From contig JAWNGF010000001.1 of assembly GCA_037039685.1 (NCBI GenBank), positions 4,030,001-4,094,000 of the forward strand: a stretch of DNA of 64,000 nt, read 5' to 3'. A program made the position numbers and the translations under genes. Each line of letters starts with the position of its first letter. The stretch's first letter is position 1. This stretch comes from Ceratobasidium sp. AG-K. Lineage: Eukaryota; Basidiomycota; Agaricomycetes; Cantharellales; Ceratobasidiaceae. Positions 24,983 to 37,629 of this stretch are shown in pieces. Below the pieces are notes generated by a model. It was not told the origin of the DNA and did no database searches. It saw only the letters and a program-made list of their open reading frames with translations.

Positions 24983-25323
24983 TCAGCAAGCTTGTCCAAC
25001 TGCGGCACCCAAGTCGAGGTGACACCGCGCTTGTCATTCTACTCACAGAGGCTATCTGTCGATGTTATAAGTGGTCGAGGAGGACGCAACAGTTGCGATG
25101 GTTCAGGTTGATTACCGCCTCGGTCGTGGTAACGGTGAGGACTGGCCGGCGGCGTCGAAGTGGCACTTTGATCGTCTGGGGGATATTCAGGCCCGTCGAG
25201 TGCGGTGAGCGTTTGGGCGGCCGAGTCGCGACGGAAGAGTGTTGGTGATATGAGGTCGAAGAGGGAGAAATGGGAGGGTCTTATAAGCACAGGATGCGGG
25301 GAAACGCTTCGTGACTCGGTCAT
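24983..25323 (-). CDS. possible small protein of 97 residues
   Basis: Exons 25323-25047 and 24999-24983 with a GT-AG intron of 47 bases. The product is Pro/Ser-rich with no family I know; it begins MTESRSVSPHPVLIRP and ends SLFGQAC. It lies 160 bases upstream of the Ecl1-like gene on the same strand, so it could also be its leader. Support is the open frame, the ATG and the fitting splice sites only. Confidence 0.3.
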
Positions 25324-28300
25324 ATTGGTGAGACTGACGTTCAGGGCCAAGTCTAAAAATTGTATTCGGCAACTGCGAATGCATTAGTCTCTAAAGTACA
25401 CTTTCCGCGGTCCATGTCACGGGTCACACTTATATTGCAGTCACGGCACCCCCCGCGACGAAAACGAGCGCTTTATGCCAGAAAAATGCAATCGAGCGTG
25501 TCTTTTATGCCATCGCATATCACATTCGACGGTGTCGCCATCAACGAAGCCAATGGCCCAACGATTACGGACAATGTTTTGCGTCCGCTTAAATGGTCTC
25601 CATAGCAAGTCTGGGGGGCCTTCGCGTATGACCGGTGTGTGCATACATCGAGGTCCTATCCCTACCGGGCCAAGCTGATCACCATCGAACATGGCCGCCC
25701 CCTTCCAGGCGGGCTCACCACTTCCGCTGCGCGTGACTCCCGAGCGCTGCCCACGTTCTATCCGATCAATCAGTCGCCTTGTTCGGACTCGGTCGTGCGC
25801 TGAGCGCTTTTCGGCATTGGGTAACCTGTCCGGATACAACTGGCGGCAAAATTCTCGCCATCCCGCGTTGGCCGGTTCAGCTGCATTCGAAATCCCGCCT
25901 TCCATGCGTGCATATAGCCCAAAATTTTTCAAGAGCCCAGAGCGATTTGGGCCATCAAAAGCACATTACGCTTACTGAAACTTTAGGGGAACCAGCCCAG
26001 TCACACAGAACAATAACATGACTCGTGCACAAACCCCTGGGATGAATCAACAGGCCACGACGCGTCTTGGTATCGAAACCTCGCGGAAACTTCTAGCACG
26101 ACATTCATGCACAGAGTTGACTGAGCTTACACCATTGCCGTCTCGCGTCATCACGACCTGTCATGGCGTGGTCCCCAAGTGTCACGTGATCGCGACGGCC
26201 CAATATTCTCGGAGGATGACGCCAGGTGCATATACGCGTGGCCACGTTTCACGACTGCGCCGTAAGAAATCAGGTATCGAAGCCGAGGTATGAGCGGTAA
26301 GATGCCCAGCGACTTCGATCCTCGGCGCCGATGCATGTGTGCCGCCGGCCGTTCCGCGAGGTACGCAGTGGAGCATCGACAGTCAACATTGAGCGCGGAA
26401 TACTGTTCCGGCTGTATGCATCCACGTCAGAAAGTGCAGGCTACCCTACAGCATTTACACTGAGGATGCAATTTGGAGCGCTCAAGCGAATGTTCCCACG
26501 ATCCCATCCAATTCTAGATCTCGTTCGGTAAAAAAAAAAAGCTCAACCGCCTTTGTCCGGTCGACTCTGGCATGGTGGACCGACTAGCCGCATACATTGT
26601 GGCACAAGCGTAATTGCACGTTTGATCGCCGCATTTTAATTGTTTTACCTCGGACAAACGATATCGTAATAGAACCTAGTTTCGTGCCCTAGCTCACAAG
26701 CGAGTGCACGGTCCATTCATGCACTTTTTTGCGTTTGAACAAATCAGAATTCAGAACGGCTGGGACACAAAGGCCTGGGAGTATTTTGGCTCCAACCTGT
26801 GATCACATCAAGACTTCATTCGAACGTGCGATGTACGTACTATGGCGCCTGGAACTGCGGCAGGCTTTCATCTGAATTTTGCCTTGGACAACCCTTTTTT
26901 TCTGTGGCGGTTACCAACCACGTGTGCACAGCCTTGAAAGTCCTAGCCCATTTCTTGCTGTCACACCATGGTCACGCCTGACCAACAGGTCCAGACCTTG
27001 TCACGAAACACCGCGTCACCCGCGAAAATTTTAATGAAAAGAAATGGTCATCGGTCGAGAGCAGTTGTCACGGGTCTCGCGCTGCGTACAAAAACGCTCG
27101 ACTTGCGGCCGACAGAGAGGAAATGACGTGAGTCGCAAACGGCATATGAACGGAATGACGTCTGTGGGGTGAATAAGCATGCGAAGCCATCATACTGATG
27201 TCGATGGTTCACTACCTCTCCTGGCACATGACCCCGTCTATATCATCTGACCGCTCCCAAGCTCCCACAACGTGCTCGGCGGATGAGCCCCTGGAGACGA
27301 AAAATCCCCAACGAAAGGCAAAAGCCAGAGCGGGAGAAGAAAGCCCAAGGCACCACCAAAGGTCACAAGACTGCTCAAGCTCGCGATTTAGTAATTGCCG
27401 TTGGTTCGCGGTCAATGCGTTGTGGCTTTACTTAAAACGGATCATAGTCATGTTCGGCATTAAATACATAACATACATAGGAACTGCCCGATCCAGATTT
27501 GCAAGATACAATCAGAGTTGACACTACACGCGCTTTCTAGGTGCGGAATATCGGTTCCAAGCGTATCTTGTCGATCCTTAATCGGACCAAGTATGCACGT
27601 TTATCCGTACATGAAATTTTCCGTAAACAAGGGCATGCGCATACAATAATGGTTGTCTTTAGCACGTGCGTATACAGACATCTTCTAGGTCATATATATC
27701 CAGTAATAGCCGCATTATTTAGCTGATTGATGCCGAAATTAGCGGTCAAAGGGATGGACTGAGCCTTGGCTATGTGTCTATCTGCTGATATTCCGCCGTT
27801 GGCCCAACTACGTCGACTCCCTGCAGCTCTATAAGTTAATAGACTAGCTTTGGCAAGGAAGGTTGAGCTTACTGATGCAGTCCACAGCTAGGTCTGATAT
27901 GTGGGGCATCATGCATATAGCTTGCATTCTATGCGTGAGCGCCGAGATCTTGCACCAGGGCCGACCCTTCCTGGGCTTTATCCAATTATCCTGTGTACAA
28001 CACAGCTTTGTACCACACGTGCTCATCCTGGACTCATTGATCTCAACCCTTTGTACCTGCTTCCTAATAAGGCATTTAATTTTCACAAAAACACCTCGTA
28101 CACGCCAATCATACCCCTGACCAGCAGATTGGGCCCGGGAGATGTAAATACAACGCTAGCTCTCAATGGAACTTGCTAGTTTCGATTGGGGTCTCCTATC
28201 ATAATTTGTTCGCACGCTAGATGCGAGCACCCCTGGGAGCAAGTTTAGGAATTCAGAGATGTAATGTATGATTGTGTTTGGCCAACAAAATCTGGGACCA

Positions 28301-29263
28301 AGTAGACATGTTGGGATGTGCTATCAAGTGCTCCTAGGAACGAATGCCTACTGCGATAAGACTTGTAATACCTGGACAAGTTCTGTTCGTCCTTCTCAAA
28401 CTGAAGCACACCGAGGCCCCATAGATACGGAATTTCTACTCGTGCTGATCATGCACGGCTAAAATCCATCCCCTTAGATATTTTGATATCGCGTGGCGTT
28501 TGGATTCCTACGAGATGAAAATGCGGAAATTCAACTCGTAGCGGGGCCGGAGCCGAACCGTAGCGGCTCTACGGGGCCGCTCAAGCGGATTGAGTTTCGT
28601 GTCTGGTGCCACAGTAAGTTTTGCTTTATCAGCTCGCATAGGGGGTAGGGGTGTCGTATATCGTATTGGCCTGTCGCAACGAGCTTTTGACATGAACATT
28701 TATGCGGGATAAAACCAATCGAGTTGGTGGATTCCAGACCATGCGCCGTTCCATCAGCTCGGGGTGTTCTGAACAAGATCGAACTTCCCCAAGTTTATAC
28801 CTGTTGCCTGAATCTGTAACTTGGGTTACTTAGATGGTCGAAAGAGTATCTGGCCAATCTAGGACTGATCCTGTCGAGTTAGATTAAACTCGTATTCGAC
28901 AGTGATTGAATGTGGAACTACCCGGAGGGGAAGTACAAACGTGCACGCCACCCGGACTACCGTGCATTGGCTTCTGTACATAACAAGTTGCCGATTTCGC
29001 GACGCATATATGCATGCGATTCCAGCGAAAAAAAAAGTGACCCTTGATCTGGCATTGTTTCACAGGCAAGTTTTCGTCCACACCTATGGTAACTAGACCG
29101 GTAAGCAATGAAGCCGGTAGTCAGAGGTTGGACTGTGGGTATGATAAATTTGTCTCTAAGACAAAGACCAATTTATTTGTCACCAAGTTACATACGGGTC
29201 CATCTCAGAATACAGGAAGTCAACCGAAGACATTGCACAACGTGGACGAGGGTCTATACGACA
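25324..29263. other. gene-poor stretch, nothing recognised
   Basis: About 3.9 kb. The longest frame is minus 25441-25932 (163 codons, but the first ATG lies well inside) and has no known motif. No terminal repeats, transposase or reverse transcriptase motif seen. Short A runs occur near 26532. Confidence 0.45.
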
Positions 29264-32200
29264 TTACTGTTGGGATGATGTCTGATCGCCGTCTACAGGA
29301 ATCGGCGAGCCGGGATGAGACTGTGAGGCGCCAGGCTCGGTTGGAGTCATGTCGCCAGGAGTTGAGATCATAACCCTGTCTTCCATCCCATCGACGAGGG
29401 AAAGATGTTTTTCATCAACGGGACCTTTTGGTACGGCCAGAGTCGATTGTTGGTGTACCGCCTCAGATGGCGCTATCGGCCGCTCTTCGTGAATTACTCC
29501 CGCTGGTTCAAGTTGCTCAGTTTCCGTCCGAGAGTCTACGCCGTGGTTTGTGACGCCAACACCTATCCTATCACCCGTGTGTTGAAGATCTATCGGCTGG
29601 GTTTTAGGGGAAGGTTCAACGCCATTCTCCGTGGTGGTACGTGAGGCTTCTGGCTTCTCCGATTGCGGAGGTGCAGGGGTGCTAGGTTGTGATGATTTGG
29701 ATGCGAACTTGCTATCTTTCCCAAAAATGCTCGACAGGGTGCGCCGAGTAGGTTTTGGAGGGACGGAGGGAGCTGTTTGGACAGGGATGCTGATAACAGG
29801 TTCTGGAGGGGCAGGGGCTACCACCCGCTTATCGTTGACGACCGTCTCGAGCATGGAGCTTAGCCCGCCCACGCCGGGAAGGGCTGATAATCGGGCATGA
29901 AGATACCTTGCATCCTCAAGAAGTCTATGGATTGAGTAAGATTAGGGCAACTCCATCTTGTTTGCTACGAGGCTGCATTACCTTTCTTTGGCTTCCTGGC
30001 TAGGAAGGTCGATTTTGCCGTATTCCTCTGATAGCCGATGATTAATTGCCGCAAACACTTGGCTCATGATGAACTGGAGAATGTGGTTGGTTCAGGGTCG
30101 ACCATGGAGATACAAGTCGAACTTACCTCCGAAGCATGCGCAGATAGGTAGCGATTAAGGACCTTGTGCAAGGTTGCTGTTTCCTTCACAAGTACTTCCA
30201 TGTAGTTGTTGGGTGGTGGTTTGGAACTTGGCACCGTCCAGTCAATATCCTACGTACCCCGGGTCCTTAGTGCCAGGTCCTGACTCTTGCTGGGTACAAG
30301 AACTCACCAGCAAAGACTTGCAATGTACACCTAAACGGTCTCCCATAATAGATATCAGCTTGGCGTAGATTTCGTTTTGATGCTCCTGGAAGTCCTGTGT
30401 TTCGGCGGAATGAGGGCGTTACACGGGACCAAGATGAGTATTATTTACCCTCTTTAACTTGTCAAACTCGATGAGCATAACTGCCTGTTTAGGGCTCAGG
30501 TGCCGTCTAAATGTCTCGCGAACGTAAGGTATCAGGGTGACCATCACAGTCAGTGATTGTGAAGCCAAAGCTACGGAACTCGGGTAAGGCGGCCATTTTG
30601 GCTTCAAGTGAGATTTCCCGTACCGAGGTGTCTTGCCGTGATATTTTTGAGACCTGCGGACCGGAGAGCGCCCGCACCCAACACGACTTGGCATGTCCTG
30701 GAGTTGAATGCCTATAGCATCTTATCAGCGAGACGAAGAGAGGGACACGCATAAAGCGATCAAACCTTGAGGAATTCGATTATCTTGGGCATCACATCGA
30801 TTGTGAGGAGTGGGAGATTCGCAATTATGCTGAGGTAGTCGATAACGAGTCGGATTGCTTGAAGGGTGGCACCAACAACATAGAATTGTTGATCTTCTAT
30901 GACAATATGCTTGCTAGCGGGACTGTCGCTGGTTTCCTGACCTGCTTCACCGGACTTGGATGGCTGAACCAAGATTTCCGGCGGATTGCTGACTGCAGCC
31001 TCGATCAAGGCAGTGACCCATCGTTGATATTTGGGAGAGACATCAACAGCTGACCACGTTTCCTCTTCAACAAGTTTTGCAGATTCGGATATTCTTCGTG
31101 AATGGAAAGTAGATAGGTACGATTTTGCCTAGGACGCTGGTTAGCATTTATTTATAGTTCGTTCGAATGAATCATTGTACCTGTGAGTTCGCGGCTCCGC
31201 GCAGCGCGATTATCATTGTTCGACACAATATTTCGCATTCAATGTTGAACGACGAAGTTTCGTTGTACAGTTCCAAGAACGACGGCCAAGGGAGGTTCAC
31301 ATTCTGCTCAGCTCTCGCATTGAGGAGTTTCGCGCAGCAAACACTAGCTAATTCTGCGGCTGCGAATACAATAGCGGAACACTCGTCGCCCAGGTCAACA
31401 GCTGAAGTGCGTTTTTGGTCCTGTCTAGTGCATTCGTCAATACATGTATATGCCTACAATTGGGAACGCACTCGAAAATATCCTTGAGGATGCCCTGTAT
31501 TAGTGTACCATGGTCTTGTATAGTCTGAATACTCTTCAGCAGAGTAGCATATAGGCTTCGCATCAACCTCATGTAGGCTTCGAACTCCATATCCTTGACA
31601 AATTCAGCGTTATCGTCGAGAGGCGGGGAAAACTCCTGATCAAGCTGGTTGGACTGATTCCCGCTATTGGTATAGTGAGCTTGCACCAGTAACCGTATTT
31701 GCGAGAGTGCAACTTCTTTGTAGTTACCAAAAGCCTGTACAAGCCTTCTGGTTCTCAAAAGGCCGTCGAGCAGAATCCGAAGCTGAGCTCTCCAGGCTTC
31801 TGGTCTAGTAGTTTCCTGCGAGGACTTTGCTGTTGTGCCGGATTCCAAGCCTCGGGTCTGAGTCACAAGATCCTCGGTAAGGAGACCAAGCAGGTCTTTC
31901 TGAAGGGCGAGTGATATACTTGTTCTCAGCTCCAAGAGTTTAGACGGCATGTCAGACAGAGACGCGAGTGAAGACAAGTTCATAGGAGCTGTGTCTAGTG
32001 GTGTAATGGATGCATGGCCTGAGCGTCTTGCGGTTGTGACTGCTCGGAATTCTGTTTGGAGAACGGGGCAGTTGGTGTATCGGGGGATTCGATCACAGTG
32101 GGCAAAGAAAAAACGTTGCCGCTATCCTGTAGTTTATGTCGCGGGGTACGCGGTTGAGTTATTGGTTCAGAGTTGGTCGAAGGGGGCTCGGGTGGACTCT

Positions 32201-33363
32201 TTCGTTCAAGGAGAGCCTCAGCCGTTTCTGTCAATCCTAGAGCCGTGAAATGATCCCCTTCTTCCTCCAGATGCCTTGCCATTGTGACCGTCTCTCCAAC
32301 TTCTCGTAGGCCCTTGACAACTCTCTGTAACTGATTTAGGTTGTCCCGCTTGGATTGTAATCGAACAACTTGTAAGCCTCGCCGGGCTTGGCACTCGTCA
32401 ACCTCGTGCAGCTGCGTCTTGAGACGTGCGATTCTCGAGAGGCATGCAGCGCCCTCCGTTTGCAAGTCTTGAAGGTTTGAAAGGGCGGCGAAGAATGGGA
32501 CGCTCCTAACCGCGATCTCTTGTACAAGGTGTTGCTCTACGACGTCCATATAATGTGAGAGTTTGTCTTGCAGGATGTGATTTAATGCGATATCTGCGGG
32601 AGCTGACGGGGTGCGCCGGTGGCTGGTTCCGGTGTCTTGCTCGGTCACTGCTGCAAAAGTACGAGGGTCGGCTAGATCAAATGCAGCATTGAAGTAGATG
32701 GATGGTACACCGGAGAGAGGAGGAAGTGCAGAGCGGTGGTTATTGTCCAAATAAGGTGGATTGCTAAGGTTGGAATGAATAGATGAAGCGATACCATTGT
32801 GGCTATCCGAGCTAGGTGACGTTGGGAGGGGAGTACCGAATGATGATGCGGGATTCGATCCTATACGTCTGCTTTGCTCGAATTGATCCCATGCCGGACC
32901 GATTGCCCTGAGATAGGGCTCGAAATCCTTTCGTCTTATTCGTTTTAAATCCGGCGAATTAACGGGAGGTTGTGGGGCCTTGGAGGACTTGAGCGGATTG
33001 GGCTTTGTTTTCGGATTATTGAGGACAGTAGATATTGCTGATGTTTGGTGAATGCGCACAGTCTCGAAGAAAGTTGAGATTAGACATACCATTGAACCCT
33101 TGGCTACTCGCACTCCATGACGCTGGAAAAGATGGGGTTGCCGAGCCCGAATCCATGTGTTCAAAAAACACGTCAGTTCGCGTGGTTGGTCCGTCTCCTG
33201 CTCGACTTTCAGTCGTTTCGGATACTACACTCCCTGGGCCTTTGCGGCGAGATCCCAAGTCCCATTGAAAGTGATATGTTGGAGCGCGACTAGCCTCACG
33301 TTGGATTGGCGTTGTTGGTCGTGAATCATCCCCCTGAGAGCTGGCTGGTACGGAGTCGGTCAT
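29264..33363 (-). CDS. VPS54: GARP complex subunit VPS54
   Basis: Tethers endosome-derived vesicles at the trans-Golgi. Exons: 33363-33090, 33037-31458, 31401-31181, 31128-30766, 30711-30624, 30570-30449, 30394-30308, 30249-30127, 30073-29982 and 29924-29264, about 1203 residues. Landmarks: KDFEPYLRAIGPAW, FDLADPRTFAAVTEQ, the helical stretch HLVQEIAVRSVPFF, then the C-terminal domain with ILCRTMIIALRGAA, ETWSAVDVSPKYQRWV, FNSRTCQVVLGAGALRSAGL and FRRHLSPKQAVMLIEFDKLK. The last 200 residues are disordered. Within exon 33037-31458, near 32012-32018, the frame must shift by one base between the Ser/Pro-rich linker and PLDTAPMNLSSLASLSDMP. A missing base is the simplest reading; an odd long intron cannot be excluded. 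Confidence 0.92.
32010..32020 (-). other. VPS54: apparent one-base deletion in VPS54
   Basis: Upstream frame reads QPQDAQAM and then stops at a TAG. The downstream conserved frame is one base off. The lengths of exon 33037-31458 and of its neighbours agree with exactly one missing base. Confidence 0.6.
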
Positions 33364-33852
33364 CCCGCCGATAGGTATCTGTCTAGCCTAGGTGTATTTT
33401 TCGATCGTGAGAGTAGCCTCCCTATAACTAGTGTTGCAATCACCGGGTATTGGATAATCTAATGCCGAAACGCAAGATAGCCGCCTATCATGCACCAGCT
33501 CGTGAATCAAAGACTCAGTTGTAGGCAAGTCGAGAGCAGTGGAGCACTGGTTAAATATCCGATCAAGTCTATGGCGTTTGTTCGTAAGGAAGTAGGTATG
33601 TTGATCATTAGGGCATAAATGCACAGAAAACGGAGGGCGCTCACGTTGGTTAAGCCAGTGGTCTCGTTCACGTCAAGGGCCGCACGGTCATGTGACCATA
33701 GGAGCCAAACGGCCACGACGGCCGCCGTGCTCAGACTCCCCCCTCTATAAATTGAAGCCAAGTCGCTCCAACTTGACAACACCCTAGTCAACTGCAGTAC
33801 TTGATACCAGCCTATTCTTCATTCCATTCTGAGAGACCGGGGTAGTGCCACT
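33364..33852. promoter_or_regulatory. divergent promoter region, VPS54 and TLC gene
   Basis: 489 bases between two genes transcribed away from each other. A TATAAA lies near 33745, about 105 bases before the TLC gene ATG. No coding exon seen. Confidence 0.5.
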
Positions 33853-35191
33853 ATGTTTTCACTCGACGAACTTGGCATCGCTCTTGGCAGACAACTAGGC
33901 CTTCCTCATTTACCTGCACACTTTCAGACCATTGCTCTATCATTTGGGTTATTTACTCTAGTTTATGTTGTATCCGCTATTGTGAGCCCAATATTTGCTC
34001 CTAGGACGTATCCACAATTATCCCGGAAAAGTAAACATGCATGGAATGTACATGGAGTGAGCATGGTTCATGCCATGATCGTGGGACCTATGGCTGCATA
34101 TCGGCTTATGAGTCTACCCGAGGTCAGTAGCACTGACAAGGCCTTTGGCTGGAACCAAAGCATGGGCCTTTTGCATGGTATCGCAGTTGGGTAAGCCAGG
34201 CCGAAGTTTACGTGGCAGTTATATTCATTAGATTTTGTAGGTAGTAAGTGCATCTTGGCTCGGTATCCTTGAGGGAGACGTCCTCACATAAGCCTAGTTT
34301 TGTATGGGATACCGTCGAGTCTATACTGGCCCAGGTTGAAATTGGATTCGTCATTCATGGTAAGTGATCGAGATGGCGCCGATTTTTGTATTCACCCCAG
34401 TTTGCTCAGGGCTCGCATGTGCGCTCATCTTTGGGCTGAGCTATGTAAGTACCCACACCCTTTGATTCAAACTGAACCTAGGATGACCCCAGTGGCTGAA
34501 ATCTGGTTTAGCGACCATTCATGGCATTCTATGGACCAAGTGCCCTCGTCTGGGAGCTATCAACGCCGTTTCTGAACAGTAAGTCCCAGTGATTTAAGAT
34601 ATCATAATTCTAACTGAATTCCTTGGTATCGCTTTTCAGTTCATGTGAGCATAACTTTTAAGAACCCTCGAATACTCATGCCGGCTCCGATGCTAAAACG
34701 GTTCATCAGTGGTGTGTCCTCTGGGTAAACCTTGATACACGCTGTGTCATTAATCTGCGCCGAACTAGGTATCTTGACAAGTTGCAGATGACAGGCGGCC
34801 GCCTGCAAGCAATCAACGGCTTCATTCTTTTGAGCTTATTCTTTGCCGTTCGGGTCTGTTATGGTCTTTACATGGTTCGCCTATCTCCGTGCTTTCCGAT
34901 CGAGGTTACTCATTTAGTTCTTAGTCCCTCGATTTCTTCCGCACCCTGATTACAGTCTGGAATTCGATTCCTGTAGGGGTAGCACTTGTCTATGGGCTCG
35001 GAAACATATCCTTGAACGTGCTCAATTTGTTTTGGTATGAGACTAGGCTTGTTAAATTTCGAAATAGCTAACACGTAGGCTCCAGGTTCACTAAGATGAT
35101 TGCCGCTCTCCAAAAGCGATTTGGGAGGGGAGGCCAAAGGGCCAAATTATCAAACGGACATGCCTCGATGGAGAAATCAAGAGTGAAATAA
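33853..35191 (+). CDS. TLC-domain multi-pass membrane protein
   Basis: TLC (TRAM-LAG1-CLN8) proteins are ER or Golgi membrane proteins tied to lipids, ceramide synthases among them. Exons: 33853-34190, 34298-34359, 34401-34444, 34512-34578, 34640-34644, 34710-34711, 34769-34874, 34925-35034 and 35086-35191, giving 279 residues. Features: several hydrophobic helices, GFVWDTVESILAQVEIGFVIHG, SYRPFMAFYGPSALVWELSTPFLN, IHWYLDKL and FTKMIAALQKRF. It lacks the ceramide synthase Lag1 HH motif, so it resembles the TMEM56/TLCD group. The IHWYLDK motif forms only if exons of 5 and 2 bases are spliced in; both have proper AG and GT flanks. Confidence 0.85.
34640..34711 (+). other. pair of tiny exons, 5 and 2 bases
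   Basis: TTCAT at 34640-34644 (flanked by TTTTCAG and GTGAGC) and TG at 34710-34711 (flanked by CATCAG and GTGTGT). Together with 34578 and 34769 they encode NIHWYLDK. No other splice combination gives an open frame here. Confidence 0.6.
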
Positions 35192-35381
35192 ACCTTGTTT
35201 AAATAGAGCTCTCCTTTTACATCCACCAACACTGTAGCCTGTATCATCTACATAATTCTGGCTAACGTATTAGGTTTCGTCTGAACAATAGATTGGCAAA
35301 TCCTACAAATGCTTAGCCGGCATCTGACTAAGCCCAGATATCTGACCATCCGGTCCACGAGCGAACCACCACCCCAACCAA

Positions 35382-36736
35382 ATGACTTTTAGCAAACCGC
35401 GTGAAAAAGGGACGACTCCCGCGTCGAGTCGCACTATAAGCTACGAGGAGCTTCCCAAATGGCTTCAAGCCAACGCCTTCATTAAAACAGGATACCGAAG
35501 GTTTGTGCAATCGTGTATACGGCAATTTACGCACCGACCGCATCTACATAACTTTGTAGACCTCAGTATTCTTGGTCTGGTTGTGGAAGTTCTCTATACC
35601 AGTGTACGTAGCTCCAAAGCACATCAGCACGGGGCCCGCGTTAATTTCAGAATCTATGCGGTCTGAATCCAACAGATTTACATAACGAGACAGGTAAGTT
35701 ACATCCTGTTCTTGACCTAGTGATAGCCTGAGGCAGCCTCGACCCCCAGTCAATATTCACAGTCATCTATGGGGTGCAATCGTGTTTCTATTTTTGCTCT
35801 TTGAAACGTGGCGCTCTCCTTCAAACCACGAATCTGTCACCTGGCACGATCCTGCTGGATTCGGCATATTTCTTGTAGCAGCCGTATTCTGCATGGGAGC
35901 CAGTGCACTGTTTCACACTGCCAGTTGTCATTCTCCCACAGTGAGTATGACTTGGCCTATTATCCTATATCCGACCACTGATTTCTGAATATAGGTCGCG
36001 AAGAGTTGTCATATGCTTGACTACGCCGGAATCGTTGGTGAGCTAGCTCCAACAAAAAACCTCTTTGATCCACTAAACAAAACACAGTCCTCACTGTGGG
36101 CAGTTTCTATCCATGTGTCTACTATGGGTTCTACTGCGATAGATATTTACAAGCAACTTACTTAGCATCCATAACAGCCGCCGGAGTTGGTATGCGCCAG
36201 TGTTTACGCGAACCTGATTGATCTCTAATGAGTCCACTTCAGGTGCTGCATATATAGTGCTTAGCCCAGGCTACTCAACTCCGGCGTACCGTTGGGCACG
36301 TACATCGGTATTTTTGGCGCTAGGACTTACCGCCATTGTGCCCGTGATGCACGGCCTTTGGTTGTATGGGTTCGTGCGGCTACAACAGGAAATGGGCCTG
36401 CTTTGGTTGGTGGCTAGCGGCGCGCTGTATGTCATTGGTGCATTGATCTAGTAAGTACCCTGAACATATCTGAAAGACGATGTCTAAAATTTCTGAATAT
36501 TGCCAGTGCCGGTCGTCTGCCAGAGCGGTGGTATCCTGGTCGCTTCGATTACTTTGGCGCATCTCACCAAATATTCCACACGTGTGTTGTCTTAGCTGCG
36601 TTAGCCCACTATATGGTAAGTGGATGGTACTGTTACGATAACGCTGGAGTGTGCTGAATGAGTATGCATTTAGTGCATCACCACCGCCTTCGAGCATCGA
36701 CATGGTCTCAAGCGAGGACTCTGCGATATAATTTAG
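35382..36736 (+). CDS. adiponectin receptor / Izh-type (hemolysin III family) membrane protein
   Basis: Seven-helix PAQR protein; relatives act in zinc and sterol homeostasis (yeast Izh) and have ceramidase activity (AdipoR). Exons: 35382-35500, 35560-35603, 35676-35693 (18 bases), 35750-35940, 35995-36037, 36088-36189, 36243-36450, 36507-36615 and 36674-36736, giving 298 residues. Motifs: [41 protein letters not shown] (first zinc histidine), and near the end [19 protein letters not shown] (two further histidines). Helices are evident. It follows the TLC gene on the same strand after about 190 bases. All phases agree. Confidence 0.93.
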
Positions 36737-36915
36737 TACAGAGGGGGTCAATTAATAGATAAACCTTTATTATAGACTTTCTCCCTCATTCAACTACGTG
36801 CATACTACCAAAAGACGGTCATACCCAGCCAAAGTGAAGACATGAGCCCTCCCCAGCCCCTCACCCGCATCGAACCGGCCCCAGGTAATAATTTTGAGCC
36901 CCAAACCAAAATAAA

Positions 36916-36951
<36 letters not shown>

Positions 36952-37629
36952 AAACAAGGAATGAACGCACCCATCATGCCAGAGCCCTGGCGATTGTTGT
37001 GGGTGCGCATGACACACCACTAGCCAAGGACTCCCCACATACTCAGCGCCGTAGTGAGAAAGCAGTGGAGCATATAGGGTAAGTGGGAGAGAGGAGTGTG
37101 AAGAAACTTGCTCCTACCCCAACGATTTTATACCTCGAGACTCAGGAGCTCAGCACTTGCCGAGCTTTGCTGTCAGGTGCGGGCGCCCCCTGTTGATCCT
37201 CTGCCGAATCAGGTAATATGCTGTGAGTGAGTCGAAAAGGCCCGCCAAGAGCGGGAGAAGCACGAGCTCTAGACTTCCGGTGCCAATACTCCTATCCAAA
37301 TGGTGTGTGATTTTGTGGCCTCCAATGTCAGCGGCGTCGTTGTCGGCGTCGGCACTCTGGGATTGGATGTTTATGATCCCGGACATGATTTACCCGTTGG
37401 GTTATGCTGACGTAAGCACAGCTTGTGTCACGTGCGTTCTTTCTATGACTGATTTGGTGGGTCTGGAGCTACTCCACTGTTCGCACCAACGTACTAAATC
37501 CCCAGTGACGCGCACACGCACACGAGGGGCAAGGTCACTTCGTAATGACCTGATGTGGAGCATCCCTCGTAGAAATAACGCCATATCCTTCAACTCGACG
37601 AGCACAACATTGACACCACCCCTGTTACT
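36737..37629. other. intergenic with a 31-base A tract
   Basis: No coding exon recognised. An AATAAA at 36909-36914 is followed within six bases by the long A run, which looks like the copied tail of an RNA. Confidence 0.5.
36919..36949 (+). repeat. poly(A) tract, 31 bases
   Basis: Uninterrupted A run preceded by AATAAA and TATA. Could be a retroposed 3' end or a plain homopolymer. Confidence 0.9.

Noticed and set aside
25441..25932. Minus-strand open frame of 163 codons as a gene
   Set aside because: No recognisable motif, first ATG well inside, and no splice partner; it can be chance at this base composition.
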